A DNA stretch of 64,000 nt from Marilutibacter chinensis (GCF_021725675.1 NZ_JAKJPO010000015.1:57802-121801); one strand, 5' to 3'. Shown: positions 57,079 to 63,441, numbered from the stretch's first letter. Notes: generated by a model not told the origin, from the sequence alone. Made by a program: numbers and translations.

Positions 57079-57636
57079 ATGACCATCGTCCTGACGCCAT
57101 TCGCCCGCACCCGGCTGTTCCCGCGCGAGCCGCGCGGCAACACCATCCGGGACTGCACGCCGGAGCAGTTCGAGCGCCATCTCAACGCGCATGCGCCGCT
57201 GAAGGTGCTCGACGGCTACGCGCCGTTCTGCAAGCTGCACGTGCACCGCAACTGGACCACGACCCGCTGCCTGACCGTGCCGGTCACCGACGCCAATCGC
57301 CATCTGCTGCGCAGCGCCTACGAGGCACGCACGAGAGACGAGCTGCCGGTGCTGGTGCGCTGGTTCGAAGGCGTCGAGCCACCGGTCGCAGACTACCTCG
57401 TGGTGATCCTCTACAGCGCGGCGCAACTGGAGAAGGAGGGCGCACCGATCGATGGCGACTGGGGCATCGTCGGCTGCCTGTACACCGCCGAGCCCGAGGA
57501 GATCCCGATGGCGCCGATCACGATGATGCGCAATGCGCTCGGGGTGGAGGAGGGCGGTTCCGGCGTTCCGCTGGACCGCGAGGCCTACCGACGCGCGGTC
57601 GAGTTCTGGGAAAACAACGCGAACTGGCGGCCGTAG
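57079..57636 (+). CDS. DUF3228 family protein
   Basis: A 185-residue soluble protein of a conserved, uncharacterised family. Highly recognisable blocks are GNTIRDCTPEQFERHLNAHA, APLKVLDGYAPFCKLHVHRN, VLVRWFEGVEPPVADYLVVI and EEIPMAPITMMRNALGVEEG. Two conserved cysteines stand near residues 26 and 51. No catalytic motif is known. It is the last ordinary chromosomal gene before the integron cassette array and so marks the array's left flank. Confidence 0.9.
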   Translation: MTIVLTPFARTRLFPREPRGNTIRDCTPEQFERHLNAHAPLKVLDGYAPFCKLHVHRNWTTTRCLTVPVTDANRHLLRSAYEARTRDELPVLVRWFEGVEPPVADYLVVILYSAAQLEKEGAPIDGDWGIVGCLYTAEPEEIPMAPITMMRNALGVEEGGSGVPLDREAYRRAVEFWENNANWRP

Positions 57637-57747
57637 GCGCGAGAAACGACGACGCCGGAATAGGCGGAAAGCGTTCTTCAGCGACCGGGGCAGTGCCCTG
57701 TTCTCCAGCCATCCGCGCGGAACGCCCGATGTGGCTCGTCTCGATCG

Positions 57748-58197
57748 TCAGGTGCCGGAGATCAGCAACTCCGTGTCCGGGACCCACAACTGCAGCCACC
57801 TGCCGACCTTCTCCTCGGGTCCGAGGAGCTGGGGCGATGCCGTGCCGGGAGCGCCAAGCGCAACCGGATCGTCGAGGCAGCCGGCGTTGACTGCGCCAAA
57901 CAGGCGACGGTCGTGCTCATGGGTGACCGCCACAAGCACTCCGCAGCGGGCGCATAGCTGGAACCTCGCGGCTCCGGAGCCCTGCCGATACGAGAGCAGG
58001 GCGGCAGCTTCCGAGACCGCAATCCGTAGCCGGCCATCCGGATCCGAAACGTACGCGGCGCCATGCTTGCGGCAGAAGGAGCAGTCACAGGCCCTGGGAC
58101 CGATGGCGGCGGGATCGAGGCGGGTGGAGAACTCAACCCGCAGGCTGCCGCAGTGGCAGCTTCCATGAAGCGTGGTTGCGTTCCCTTCCAACGACAT
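57748..58197 (-). CDS. GFA/CENP-V-type glutathione-dependent enzyme-like protein (old cassette)
   Basis: A 149-residue zinc-binding protein of the GFA family. Zinc ligands are visible in LHGSCHCGSLRVEF, CDCSFCRKHGA and QLCARCGVLVAV. Family members include glutathione-dependent formaldehyde-activating enzyme and many uncharacterised relatives, so the substrate is open. ATG 58197 (MSLEGNATTLHG) is chosen since the upstream extension crosses a decayed attC. It is the cassette farthest from attI; a degraded attC-like tail (57729-57755) overlaps its stop, which marks the left end of the array. Confidence 0.85.
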   Translation of the reverse strand: MSLEGNATTLHGSCHCGSLRVEFSTRLDPAAIGPRACDCSFCRKHGAAYVSDPDGRLRIAVSEAAALLSYRQGSGAARFQLCARCGVLVAVTHEHDRRLFGAVNAGCLDDPVALGAPGTASPQLLGPEEKVGRWLQLWVPDTELLISGT

Positions 58198-58210
58198 GGC
58201 TGCACCTGTT

Positions 58211-58270
58211 GCATTACGCCTGTGGTAATCCGCACCGCGACGCGGCATTGGCTCGAGTGGGTCGTCAGGT
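58211..58270 (-). repeat. degenerate attC site of the DinB-like cassette
   Basis: Aligned against the intact sites, GCATTACGCCTG...CCGCGACGCGG...GGGTCGTCAGGT keeps the spacing and many conserved bases but has lost both GTTRRRY cores. It overlaps the stop of the DinB-like gene, as intact sites in this array do. Confidence 0.6.
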
Positions 58271-58756
58271 CGCGTTGCGGCGACCGGGTTCATTCAAATG
58301 CAGGAAGCGGGTGAACGTGTCCTTTGGACGATCGATGCCGCACGCGGCCAGCGCCATGCCCACATTGCCCCGATGATATGCACCATGTGCCAGAACGTGG
58401 AACAGCATCTCCTCGCGGGTCATGGAGCCGCGATCCCCATCCGTGAAGGTGAACGGGACAGGCTGGGCGAGCTCGCTGCCTGAAATCCGGCTGACGTACC
58501 GCTGATACCACTCATCGGATGCGGAAATTCTGTCGCGGAGCTGGTTGAGGCTGGGAGTTTCGGGCGTGTTCGTGTCCTGGAACTCGTGCGTTTCTCCGCT
58601 CAGATGAGCCGCGAAGATGCGATCCACGACGTACGTGTGGTGCATGAGGCGTACTGCCAGTGTCCATTGCTCGGGGTGTCGAGATGGATCGATCTTCGCG
58701 ATCGAGTCGAGAATCTCTGCATTGGCCCAGGCCTTGTAGCGGAACTTGCTCTTCAT
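58265..58756 (-). CDS. DinB-family protein (old cassette)
   Basis: A 163-residue four-helix-bundle protein of the DinB/YfiT-like metalloenzyme superfamily. The N-terminus KFRYKAWANAEIL and the metal-binding histidines in LMHHTYVVDR and FHVLAHGAYHRGNVG match the family's three-His site. Many members are thiol- or conjugate-handling enzymes of unknown substrate; some are induced by DNA damage. ATG 58756 lies 17 bases from the next attC relic, normal for a cassette gene. It has no own promoter that I can see. Confidence 0.88.
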   Translation of the reverse strand: MKSKFRYKAWANAEILDSIAKIDPSRHPEQWTLAVRLMHHTYVVDRIFAAHLSGETHEFQDTNTPETPSLNQLRDRISASDEWYQRYVSRISGSELAQPVPFTFTDGDRGSMTREEMLFHVLAHGAYHRGNVGMALAACGIDRPKDTFTRFLHLNEPGRRNAT

Positions 58757-58772
58757 GGGTATCCCGTTGGTT

Positions 58773-58818
58773 CCATGACGCCTGAATCAGGCCGCGCCGC
58801 GTGGACGGATTGTCAGGC
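58773..58818 (-). repeat. degenerate, shortened attC site
   Basis: CATGACGCCTGAATCAGGCCGCGCCGCG joined to TGGACGGATTGTCAGGC. Compared with intact sites, about 14 central bases are deleted and the cores are mutated (GTCAGGC for GTTAGGC). It overlaps the stop of the next cassette gene. Confidence 0.7.
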
Positions 58819-59235
58819 TCCGGAGCCACGCTCCGCAACTCTGGCTGCGGCCATGCGGGCAACCCTCGTGCTCCTGTCCACGAGTAGTGCTGACGAGATC
58901 AGCCGATAGGTGTCTTGCGGCATCTCGTCAAGGAAACAGGCTGTGCGGAAGCGCACTTCCGCGTGGCCATGGCTTGCGAACTCTGACCAGAGACCGAGAA
59001 CGACTGGATAGTCGGTGCTGCTCTTGCGGAGCCACTTTCCCGCATTCTCCCAGACCCCGCTGCCACCCAGTACAAATGCATCCCGGATGCTGGAAGCAAG
59101 ACGCTCCTCGGAACCCACTCCGTCGATCAGGTCGTGGACGGCATCGATCACCGCCATGAGCAAAGGGAGCTGCTCGGCTCTCCGAACATAGCGGGCCTCG
59201 CTCTGTTTCTCGTGGTCTCTTCCGTAAGTGAACAT
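58813..59235 (-). CDS. unidentified cassette protein, helical-repeat character
   Basis: A 140-residue protein. ATG 59235 (MFTYGRDHEKQ) is chosen because it lies 13 bases from the attC core, whereas the longer frame begins inside attC. The sequence is mostly helical; the second half (VVLGLWSEFASHGHAEVRFR, ACFLDEMPQDTYRLI, STRVARMAAARVAERG) looks like two or three HEAT-like helices. I do not recognise a family. No catalytic motif, signal peptide or membrane helix is present. Confidence 0.7.
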   Translation of the reverse strand: MFTYGRDHEKQSEARYVRRAEQLPLLMAVIDAVHDLIDGVGSEERLASSIRDAFVLGGSGVWENAGKWLRKSSTDYPVVLGLWSEFASHGHAEVRFRTACFLDEMPQDTYRLISSALLVDRSTRVARMAAARVAERGSGA

Positions 59236-59247
59236 GTCCGTCCAGTG

Positions 59248-59307
59248 GCCTGACGCCAGGATCAAGCCGAGCCGCGAAGCGGCTTGGGTTTGAATGAATT
59301 ACTAGGC
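59248..59307 (-). repeat. attC site, partly degraded
   Basis: The 60-base site has GCCTGACGC for the core (G for A) at the left and ACTAGGC at the right, with a good central palindrome CCGAGCCGCGAAGCGGCTTGG. The stop of the neighbouring gene (59302-59304) lies in it. Confidence 0.85.
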
Positions 59308-59634
59308 TGTACCCAGCACCGCTGCCCACAGCACGGGCGCCAAGACGAGTACAAGCACGATGACAGGGCCAATAGCGGCAGCCAACCACAGTGGAATACG
59401 CTTGTGTCTATGGACCGCAGCCGCAGCCAGCACGCTGCCCAAGACGACTGAGCCCCAGAATGTCGAGTTGCTCCGGGCCAGCGGAACGTCAGGAGTGAGC
59501 AGGCGGGCTGTCAGGAAGATGGCCAAGGGCGGGATCGCAAGGCCAGAAACAAGCGCGGCAAGCGAATGAGCAAGACGCCAGGGTTGCCGTGTTGTCGAGA
59601 GTGCTGCTTTTGCTGGCTGATACGGATTGCTCAT
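59302..59634 (-). CDS. small three-helix membrane protein (cassette)
   Basis: A 110-residue protein starting MSNPYQPAKAAL at ATG 59634, five bases from attC. Three hydrophobic helices are visible near residues 22-45 (LAHSLAALVSGLAIPPLAIF), 60-75 (STFWGSVVLGSVLAAAAV) and 82-107 (LWLAAAIGPVIVLVLVL). No family recognised. The longer frame running through attC was rejected. The stop codon falls inside the following attC. Confidence 0.75.
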   Translation of the reverse strand: MSNPYQPAKAALSTTRQPWRLAHSLAALVSGLAIPPLAIFLTARLLTPDVPLARSNSTFWGSVVLGSVLAAAAVHRHKRIPLWLAAAIGPVIVLVLVLAPVLWAAVLGTA

Positions 59635-59639
59635 GTGTA

Positions 59640-59751
59640 GCCTAAAGTCCGAGTTAAGCCGACCCGGAGCGCGGCGGCGACTGCGTGCTAGCGTAGCGTA
59701 GGCGCGCAGGCGGCGCACCGATTCGGGTTCGGTTTGAACGAACCGTTAGGT
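59640..59751 (-). repeat. long attC site (~112 bases)
   Basis: Ends GCCTAAAG (degenerate) and GTTAGGT. The middle carries an extra GC-rich stem around GTGCTAGCGTAGCGTAGGCGC, a motif it shares with the long site at 63024-63137. Confidence 0.85.
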
Positions 59752-60003
59752 CTCAGTTGCATGCAAGTGTCCTGTGGTCTTGCCACTTGCTGGGTCTGGG
59801 CAGTGATACCAGCTCTCATGAGGAGAGAATTCATAGCACCATAAGCACTGCGTGTTGCGCCACTGATAGGAACAGCCCGGGCATACGCCACGTGTCCAGA
59901 AAGTATTCCACTCAGTGCCGCAATCATTGCGGGTGCACATCCAAAGATCATCACCGCCAGGGCGCCAAGCACACAAAGGACAGTAGATTTCTGGCGCTGA
60001 CAT
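59746..60003 (-). CDS. small Cys-rich, probable zinc-binding protein (cassette)
   Basis: An 85-residue protein starting MSAPEIYCPLCAWRPGGD at ATG 60003 (a TTG 15 bases earlier is possible). Cysteines fall in pairs: CPLC, CTRNDC, CPGC, CLWC plus CP near the end, suggesting two zinc ribbons. It is also very rich in Trp. No family name is offered. The TAA stop is supplied by the attC right core. It starts 17 bases from the upstream attC core, usual for cassettes. Confidence 0.75.
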   Translation of the reverse strand: MSAPEIYCPLCAWRPGGDDLWMCTRNDCGTEWNTFWTRGVCPGCSYQWRNTQCLWCYEFSPHESWYHCPDPASGKTTGHLHATET

Positions 60004-60019
60004 GAGTGGTTCTTCCAAG

Positions 60020-60082
60020 GCCTAACGCTTGAATTAAGCCGCGCCACGAAGCGGCGTCGGCTTGAAGGATACCCGACTGCAA
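60020..60082 (-). repeat. attC site with a decayed outer half
   Basis: GCCTAACGCTTGAATTAAGCCGCGCC with the palindrome CGAAGCGGCGTCGGCTTGAAGG is well kept on the left. The expected GTTAGGC on the right is absent (GATACCCGACTGCAACC instead). Confidence 0.8.
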
Positions 60083-60175
60083 CCGTTCCGCTTCCCGCGA
60101 GCATTATTTCGAAAAATGCTTAACGGAGGGGAGTCCATACATGAATTGTTGGGCCGAAGTCCGGGGTGCTCCACC

Positions 60176-60595
60176 CTACGGATTGCTTGCATGCGTGCTA
60201 TGGGAAAGTTTCGTTTGAAGCGCGTCGGAGAGGTCCATGTCACCAGGTGAGACGGGAACCGCACGGGCGCACATATCGGCGGCTGTGCTGCCGACCCACT
60301 GCTCGTAAGGATCTGTCTTGATGGTGGCGAAATCGACCCAATCCGCATTGGCGCTAACAGCCATACGCACCTGTCCGCAAAGCATGTAGCTGCGCGCGCC
60401 ATGGTCGTTCTCGCGGTAGCGGAGATCGACATTCCGAAAACCGTCAGGGCGGGGGGCGTGGGACGCGAAGTCCGATGCAGAAGACGCGATGAGCGAGTTC
60501 TGCAGATCTTGGAGGTACGCGCTACTTTCATGAGCGTCCGTTCCTGCAGCGACGCTCAGTAGCAGAGCAAGCCAAAAAGCGCGAGAAGGCAACAT
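60176..60595 (-). CDS. small secreted protein (cassette)
   Basis: A 139-residue protein with a clear signal peptide from ATG 60595: MLPSRAFWLALLLSVAAGTDA, cleavage near residue 21. The mature part contains VDLRYRENDHGARSYMLCGQ, MAVSANADWVDFATIKT and TAADMCARAVPVS, with two cysteines that may pair. Unlike other cassettes, about 95 bases separate its stop from the attC remnant. I do not recognise a family. The upstream extension that crosses attC was rejected. Confidence 0.72.
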   Translation of the reverse strand: MLPSRAFWLALLLSVAAGTDAHESSAYLQDLQNSLIASSASDFASHAPRPDGFRNVDLRYRENDHGARSYMLCGQVRMAVSANADWVDFATIKTDPYEQWVGSTAADMCARAVPVSPGDMDLSDALQTKLSHSTHASNP

Positions 60596-60656
60596 TTCAA
60601 TCGTTGGGCATGGTTCCAGATGAATACGTAGGGACGGACCGGGGGATTTCAATGCG

Positions 60657-60715
60657 GCCAACGCCTGAACTAAGTCGAGCCGCGAAGCGGCTTCGGCTCG
60701 AACGAACTGTTAGGC
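60657..60715 (-). repeat. attC site
   Basis: GCCAACGCCTGAACTAAGTCGAGCCGCGAAGCGGCTTCGGCTCGAACGAACTGTTAGGC pattern, given here in outline: left core mutated (GCCAAC), right core GTTAGGC intact, central CCGCGAAGCGG palindrome intact. Confidence 0.92.
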
Positions 60716-61090
60716 GCCGGCAGGATGTCCTGCTCTGCGCCTAAGGTACGAGCCTACTGTAGTGCCCACTATGAGTGCACCTACGAGCACGACGAACTCG
60801 AGAAGTACCAATGGTGGGAAGCTGACGCGCAAGCTGCCCACCAACGCCAGCAAGAGTGCGGTGCCGAGAATGACTTGAAGGATGAGTACAGACCAAGCGT
60901 GAGTAAATGGCCGGTGGCCCTGACGATAAGAGAGGTTGGCGAAGATTGCTGCGCCCGCCAAGAGAGAGGCTAGGGAGCTTACTGGTAGGACATTGACACT
61001 CGTTGGCGCGACTGAGGCTTCAACGAAGCCGATAGTGACCTGCGCCACCAGCAGAGCCAATGTGTACCTGACGACCTTTCCCCAGTTCAT
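60710..61090 (-). CDS. four-helix membrane protein (cassette)
   Basis: A 126-residue protein starting MNWGKVVRYTLALLVAQVTI at ATG 61090, 19 bases from attC. Four hydrophobic helices are evident, near residues 8-26, 33-52, 67-88 and 91-113, and the chain ends in a basic RRRAGHPAGA tail. This is a common shape for cassette-encoded proteins but matches no family I can name. The TAA stop lies in the attC. Confidence 0.78.
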   Translation of the reverse strand: MNWGKVVRYTLALLVAQVTIGFVEASVAPTSVNVLPVSSLASLLAGAAIFANLSYRQGHRPFTHAWSVLILQVILGTALLLALVGSLRVSFPPLVLLEFVVLVGALIVGTTVGSYLRRRAGHPAGA

Positions 61091-61108
61091 GAGGTCCTTT
61101 CTTCTGGT

Positions 61109-61168
61109 GCCTAACGCCAGAGTTAAGCCGACCCGCGAAGCGGGTTCGGCTTGAACGAATTGTTAGGT
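61109..61168 (-). repeat. attC site
   Basis: A 60-base site with GCCTAACGCC and GTTAGGT ends and the inner palindrome ACCCGCGAAGCGGGT. Confidence 0.93.
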
Positions 61169-61174
61169 GCCACA

Positions 61175-61385
61175 GGTTAACAAAGTAAGTGCAACACCTG
61201 CGGTGCCCAGAAATGGAGAGGTGAGCTGGCAGACTGAAGGAGATCACTCCGGCAAGAGACGGTCCCCGATGTACCACCAGCTCACCGAGATGGAACGATA
61301 CCCCCTGTCCGTGCTCAAGCGGGAAGGGCGGTCGCTGCACCGCATTGCCCAGGCACTGCAGCGCAGCCCCAGCACGATCAGTCGT
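61175..61385 (+). pseudogene. 5' fragment of an IS30-family insertion sequence
   Basis: From ATG 61269 the plus strand reads MYHQLTEMERYPLSVLKREG and RSLHRIAQALQRSPSTISR, the N-terminal helix-turn-helix of IS30-type transposases. Homology stops abruptly at 61385, where a truncated attC half begins. About 90 bases of IS-like leader precede it (TAAGTGCAACACC could belong to the terminal repeat). The rest of the transposase is missing. The fragment is antisense to the cassettes and separates the SAM-decarboxylase-like gene from the next attC. Confidence 0.7.
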
Positions 61386-61405
61386 CCGGCAGCCTGTTTG
61401 AACAA
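61386..61405 (-). repeat. truncated attC half
   Basis: GTTTGAACAATTAGAAC resembles the right half of an attC (GAACGAATTGTTAGGC). The rest of the site is replaced by IS30 sequence. Confidence 0.5.
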
Positions 61406-61762
61406 TTAGAACTCTCGGTGCTCGAGTTGCGAAGCGCCGAAATGGCGCTGCGTGAAATCGAGTGCTTGGCGGACATCAAAAGCCTTGCAGGTAAACAAGA
61501 CCGTTGCAAAGAACTTGCGCTCCGACCAGACATAGAGCGAAATCCCCGAATCGATTAGCGGAATGAAAGCATCAAAGCCAGCGTTCTCTAACTTTCCCTC
61601 GCCAGCAGGGGAGTGGATGATCGGTGTTCCGTAAGTCCGCAGGCTCAAATGCGCCGCTATGCCTGTCAAGTAGTCCTCAACCGAGGCGTGATCGACCGCG
61701 ACGGTATAGAAGCCCTCGATCAATAAGCGCTGTCTGGTTATGTCTGGGGCAAGATCGCGCAT
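61406..61762 (-). CDS. S-adenosylmethionine decarboxylase-like protein (cassette)
   Basis: A 118-residue protein that resembles the prokaryotic AdoMetDC (SpeD/SpeH) fold. The blocks QRLLIEGFYTVAVDHASVED, LRTYGTPIIHSPAGEGK and SLYVWSERKFFATVLFTCKAFD follow the family's order, with FTC at the usual place and an aromatic HFGA near the end. The self-cleavage site of true enzymes (Glu-Ser-His) reads Asp-Ser-Gly (IDSGISLY), so serine is present but its neighbours differ. Whether it cleaves itself to a pyruvoyl enzyme is unknown. ATG 61762 is 15 bases from attC. Confidence 0.7.
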   Translation of the reverse strand: MRDLAPDITRQRLLIEGFYTVAVDHASVEDYLTGIAAHLSLRTYGTPIIHSPAGEGKLENAGFDAFIPLIDSGISLYVWSERKFFATVLFTCKAFDVRQALDFTQRHFGASQLEHREF

Positions 61763-61777
61763 GAAACTCCCTGTGGG

Positions 61778-61837
61778 GCCTAACGCCTGAAATAAGCCGC
61801 GCCGCGAATCGGCGTCGGCTTGATTGAGTTGTTAGGC
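61778..61837 (-). repeat. attC site
   Basis: A 60-base site, GCCTAACGCC to GTTAGGC, with the inner palindrome CGCCGCGAATCGGCG. Confidence 0.94.
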
Positions 61838-61839
61838 GG

Positions 61840-62310
61840 CTACAAGGTGAACATAACGATCTTTGTGGCCGCCTTTGCCATAGCTTCTTCCGTGCGATCG
61901 CATCTCAGTTGAGCATCGCTCGCGAACTGTTCGTCGTCTTCTATGAGCTTCAGAAAGCGAGGTTTGTGGTGCGCCAAGCCTGACTGATTCATCTCGTAAG
62001 TCTCATCCCAAAGCGACCATGCCTGTCGTTTGCAGCCCTCAAGGTACTTCAGATCCGACTTAAGTTGCTCCGCCTCATCTGTCAGAGATGCGCGCGACTT
62101 GTCTGACGCACGATCCATCGCGTTCAATAGGCCTTCTAGCCTATCTCCAAGGCGATCGAACGTTGCTCTTGCCTTGTCAATTCGCACCAAAAACTCCGAC
62201 TTCTCGCGCGAGAATGCAAGACGGGATTCCTCCTCACCGACGCGAACCGAATGTCGATGCGCACGATAGCTAATCCAGCCGGATAGCAACGAGATTGCAA
62301 GAGCTGCCAC
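61840..62310 (-). CDS. membrane-anchored coiled-coil protein (cassette)
   Basis: A 156-residue protein starting at GTG 62310 (VAALAISLLSGWISYRAHRH); a TAG lies in frame just upstream, so no longer start is possible. One short N-terminal membrane helix is followed by a long charged helix with heptad character (EESRLAFSREKSEFLVRIDK, LTDEAEQLKSDLKYLEGCKR). The second half is also helical. No known domain is recognised. It begins 29 bases from the attC core. Confidence 0.7.
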   Translation of the reverse strand: MAALAISLLSGWISYRAHRHSVRVGEEESRLAFSREKSEFLVRIDKARATFDRLGDRLEGLLNAMDRASDKSRASLTDEAEQLKSDLKYLEGCKRQAWSLWDETYEMNQSGLAHHKPRFLKLIEDDEQFASDAQLRCDRTEEAMAKAATKIVMFTL

Positions 62311-62338
62311 CGCGATGATGTCCGAAGTTTCCGTAGCC

Positions 62339-62398
62339 GCCTAACGATTGAGTTAAGCCGAGCCGCGAAGCGGCTTCGGCTTGAATGAATTGTTAGGC
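62339..62398 (-). repeat. attC site
   Basis: A 60-base site, GCCTAACGATT to GTTAGGC, with the inner palindrome AGCCGCGAAGCGGCT. Confidence 0.94.
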
Positions 62399-62710
62399 CT
62401 CATCTTCGCGGGGCTCATACGGCTCTTGAATCCACTCGGTACCAGGGGCCTGTCTTGTGGCACACCAGCTTGGCGGCATTTCCGCCAGCTCACCAATAGT
62501 GAGATCTCGCTCCACCATGCAGCCGAGGCACACCAGTTTGAGGTCTGCTGTGTCGAGCGTGGTGCCGCACAGGAATTGCCAATCTCCGTCGGGATCATGA
62601 TAGACCTCGCGAATTGGCTCAAGTCCATCCATGACTTGCCGAGTAGTGAACACCCCGGTCTCAACTGGGAGATTGAATGGCCAAGAATGGAATGAGTGGG
62701 AATGGCTCAT
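62393..62710 (-). CDS. conserved-looking hypothetical protein (cassette)
   Basis: A 105-residue soluble protein starting MSHSHSFHSWPFNLPVETGV at ATG 62710, six bases from attC. Later blocks are VFTTRQVMDGLEPIREVYHD, PDGDWQFLCGTTLDTADLKL and VCLGCMVERDLTIGELAEMP, with a possible CLGC metal site. It is acidic towards the C-terminus (YEPREDEA) and ends in the TAA of the attC core. The longer frame crossing the attC was rejected. No function can be assigned. Confidence 0.75.
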   Translation of the reverse strand: MSHSHSFHSWPFNLPVETGVFTTRQVMDGLEPIREVYHDPDGDWQFLCGTTLDTADLKLVCLGCMVERDLTIGELAEMPPSWCATRQAPGTEWIQEPYEPREDEA

Positions 62711-62715
62711 ATGAG

Positions 62716-62775
62716 GCCTAACACCTGAGTTAAGCCGCGCCGCGAAGCGGCGTCGGCTTGGACGAATTGTTAGGC
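62716..62775 (-). repeat. attC site of the tRNA-like cassette
   Basis: A 60-base site, GCCTAACACC to GTTAGGC, with the palindrome CGCCGCGAAGCGGCG. It is nearly identical to the aadA-type attC. Confidence 0.95.
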
Positions 62776-62892
62776 GCCAGAGTACCCGAAGGTGAAGGCC
62801 CAAGCCCGGCTGGCACCGAATGGGCTGCCGGGGACTCTCTGACACCGGGGACGCCACCCACCAGCACCTTGCGCCGAGAAGATGCTGAGCAT
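62770..62892 (-). CDS. possible 40-codon frame in the tRNA-like cassette
   Basis: ATG 62892 (MLSIFSAQGAGGWRPRC) runs to a TAA in the attC core, as several cassette genes do. There is no clear ribosome-binding site and the composition is unremarkable, so it may be chance. It is the only frame in the cassette apart from the tRNA-like gene. Confidence 0.2.
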   Translation of the reverse strand: MLSIFSAQGAGGWRPRCQRVPGSPFGASRAWAFTFGYSGA

Positions 62893-62920
62893 GCGGATTG
62901 CGGAGCAAGACTCTAAGAGG

Positions 62921-63008
62921 CGCCGACGGCAGGGGTTGAACCTGCACCCAGAAGGCTAACCCGCTGGGACCACTGTGGTGGTGCATGTACCAATTCCGCT
63001 ACGCCGGC
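62921..63008 (-). tRNA. tRNA-like gene carried as an integron cassette, no normal anticodon arm
   Basis: Reading the minus strand from 63008, the acceptor GCCGGCG pairs fully with CGTCGGC, and discriminator G is followed by CCT (not CCA). The A-box TAGCGGAATTGG and D-stem GCG/TGC are normal for class II tRNAs. The T arm GCAGG-TTCAACC-CCTGC gives a perfect B-box. The total of 88 bases suits a long-variable-arm tRNA. However, the 36 bases between D and T arms fold best as two hairpins, ACCAC-CACA-GTGGT and CCCAG...CTGGG, so no seven-base anticodon loop forms. It starts about 16 bases after the attC core, where a cassette gene would begin. Whether it is charged is unknown. Confidence 0.72.
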
Positions 63009-63023
63009 AAGAAACGATTACGC

Positions 63024-63137
63024 GCCTAACGCCAGAGTTAAGCCGACTCGTAGCGGGGCGGCGGATAGGTGCTAGCGTAGCGTAAAAGCACCTAGCCGGT
63101 GCCCCGATACGGGTTCGGCTTGAACGAGTTGTTAGCC
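63024..63137 (-). repeat. long attC site (~114 bases)
   Basis: Ends GCCTAACGCC and GTTAGCC. The inner part carries an extra hairpin AGGTGCTAGCG...AAAAGCACCT, related to the long site at 59640-59751. Confidence 0.92.
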
Positions 63138-63138
63138 G

Positions 63139-63423
63139 TCATGCCCGCTTGGTGGATGTCTTTTTGACTGCTTTTTTGGCAGCTTTCCTCTTGGCCGCCT
63201 TCTTGACTCGGACAGTCTTTCCTTTGCCTTCAATGAGATCAGCAAAGGCCTGCCATGTCATACGTTTTCTGTTGACGGAGTTGCCGCGCGGAAGCCATTC
63301 GATATTGCCCTTGCTAATGAGCAGGGTGCCGAGCTTTCCGGTGCTACTGGTTTTGACGATGACTTCCAAATCCTTGTTGGCAACAACCTTGGTGTGGAGC
63401 TTTGCGCTTACTTCGTGAGCCAT
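63139..63423 (-). CDS. small protein with lysine-rich, histone-H1-like tail (cassette)
   Basis: A 94-residue basic protein starting MAHEVSAKLHTKVVANKDLE at ATG 63423. The N-terminal ~70 residues look beta-rich (VIVKTSSTGKLGTLLISKGN, IEWLPRGNSVNRKRMTWQAF), and the last 22 are Lys/Ala/Arg-rich (KKAAKRKAAKKAVKKTSTKR), like the tails of bacterial H1-type proteins. Nucleic acid binding is a reasonable inference. It starts 19 bases from attC and stops two bases before the next site. Confidence 0.8.
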   Translation of the reverse strand: MAHEVSAKLHTKVVANKDLEVIVKTSSTGKLGTLLISKGNIEWLPRGNSVNRKRMTWQAFADLIEGKGKTVRVKKAAKRKAAKKAVKKTSTKRA

Positions 63424-63441
63424 GATGTCCCCCTTGGTGAC

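Noticed and set aside
60062..60250. A 62-codon plus-strand frame inside the array
   Set aside because: It opens within the attC remnant and opposes the signal-peptide-bearing cassette gene; cassette genes here are all on the minus strand.
62711..62986. N-terminal extension of the cassette gene at 62393 through attC and the tRNA-like region
   Set aside because: The extension translates attC and tRNA-like DNA. ATG 62710, six bases from the attC core, is the natural cassette start.
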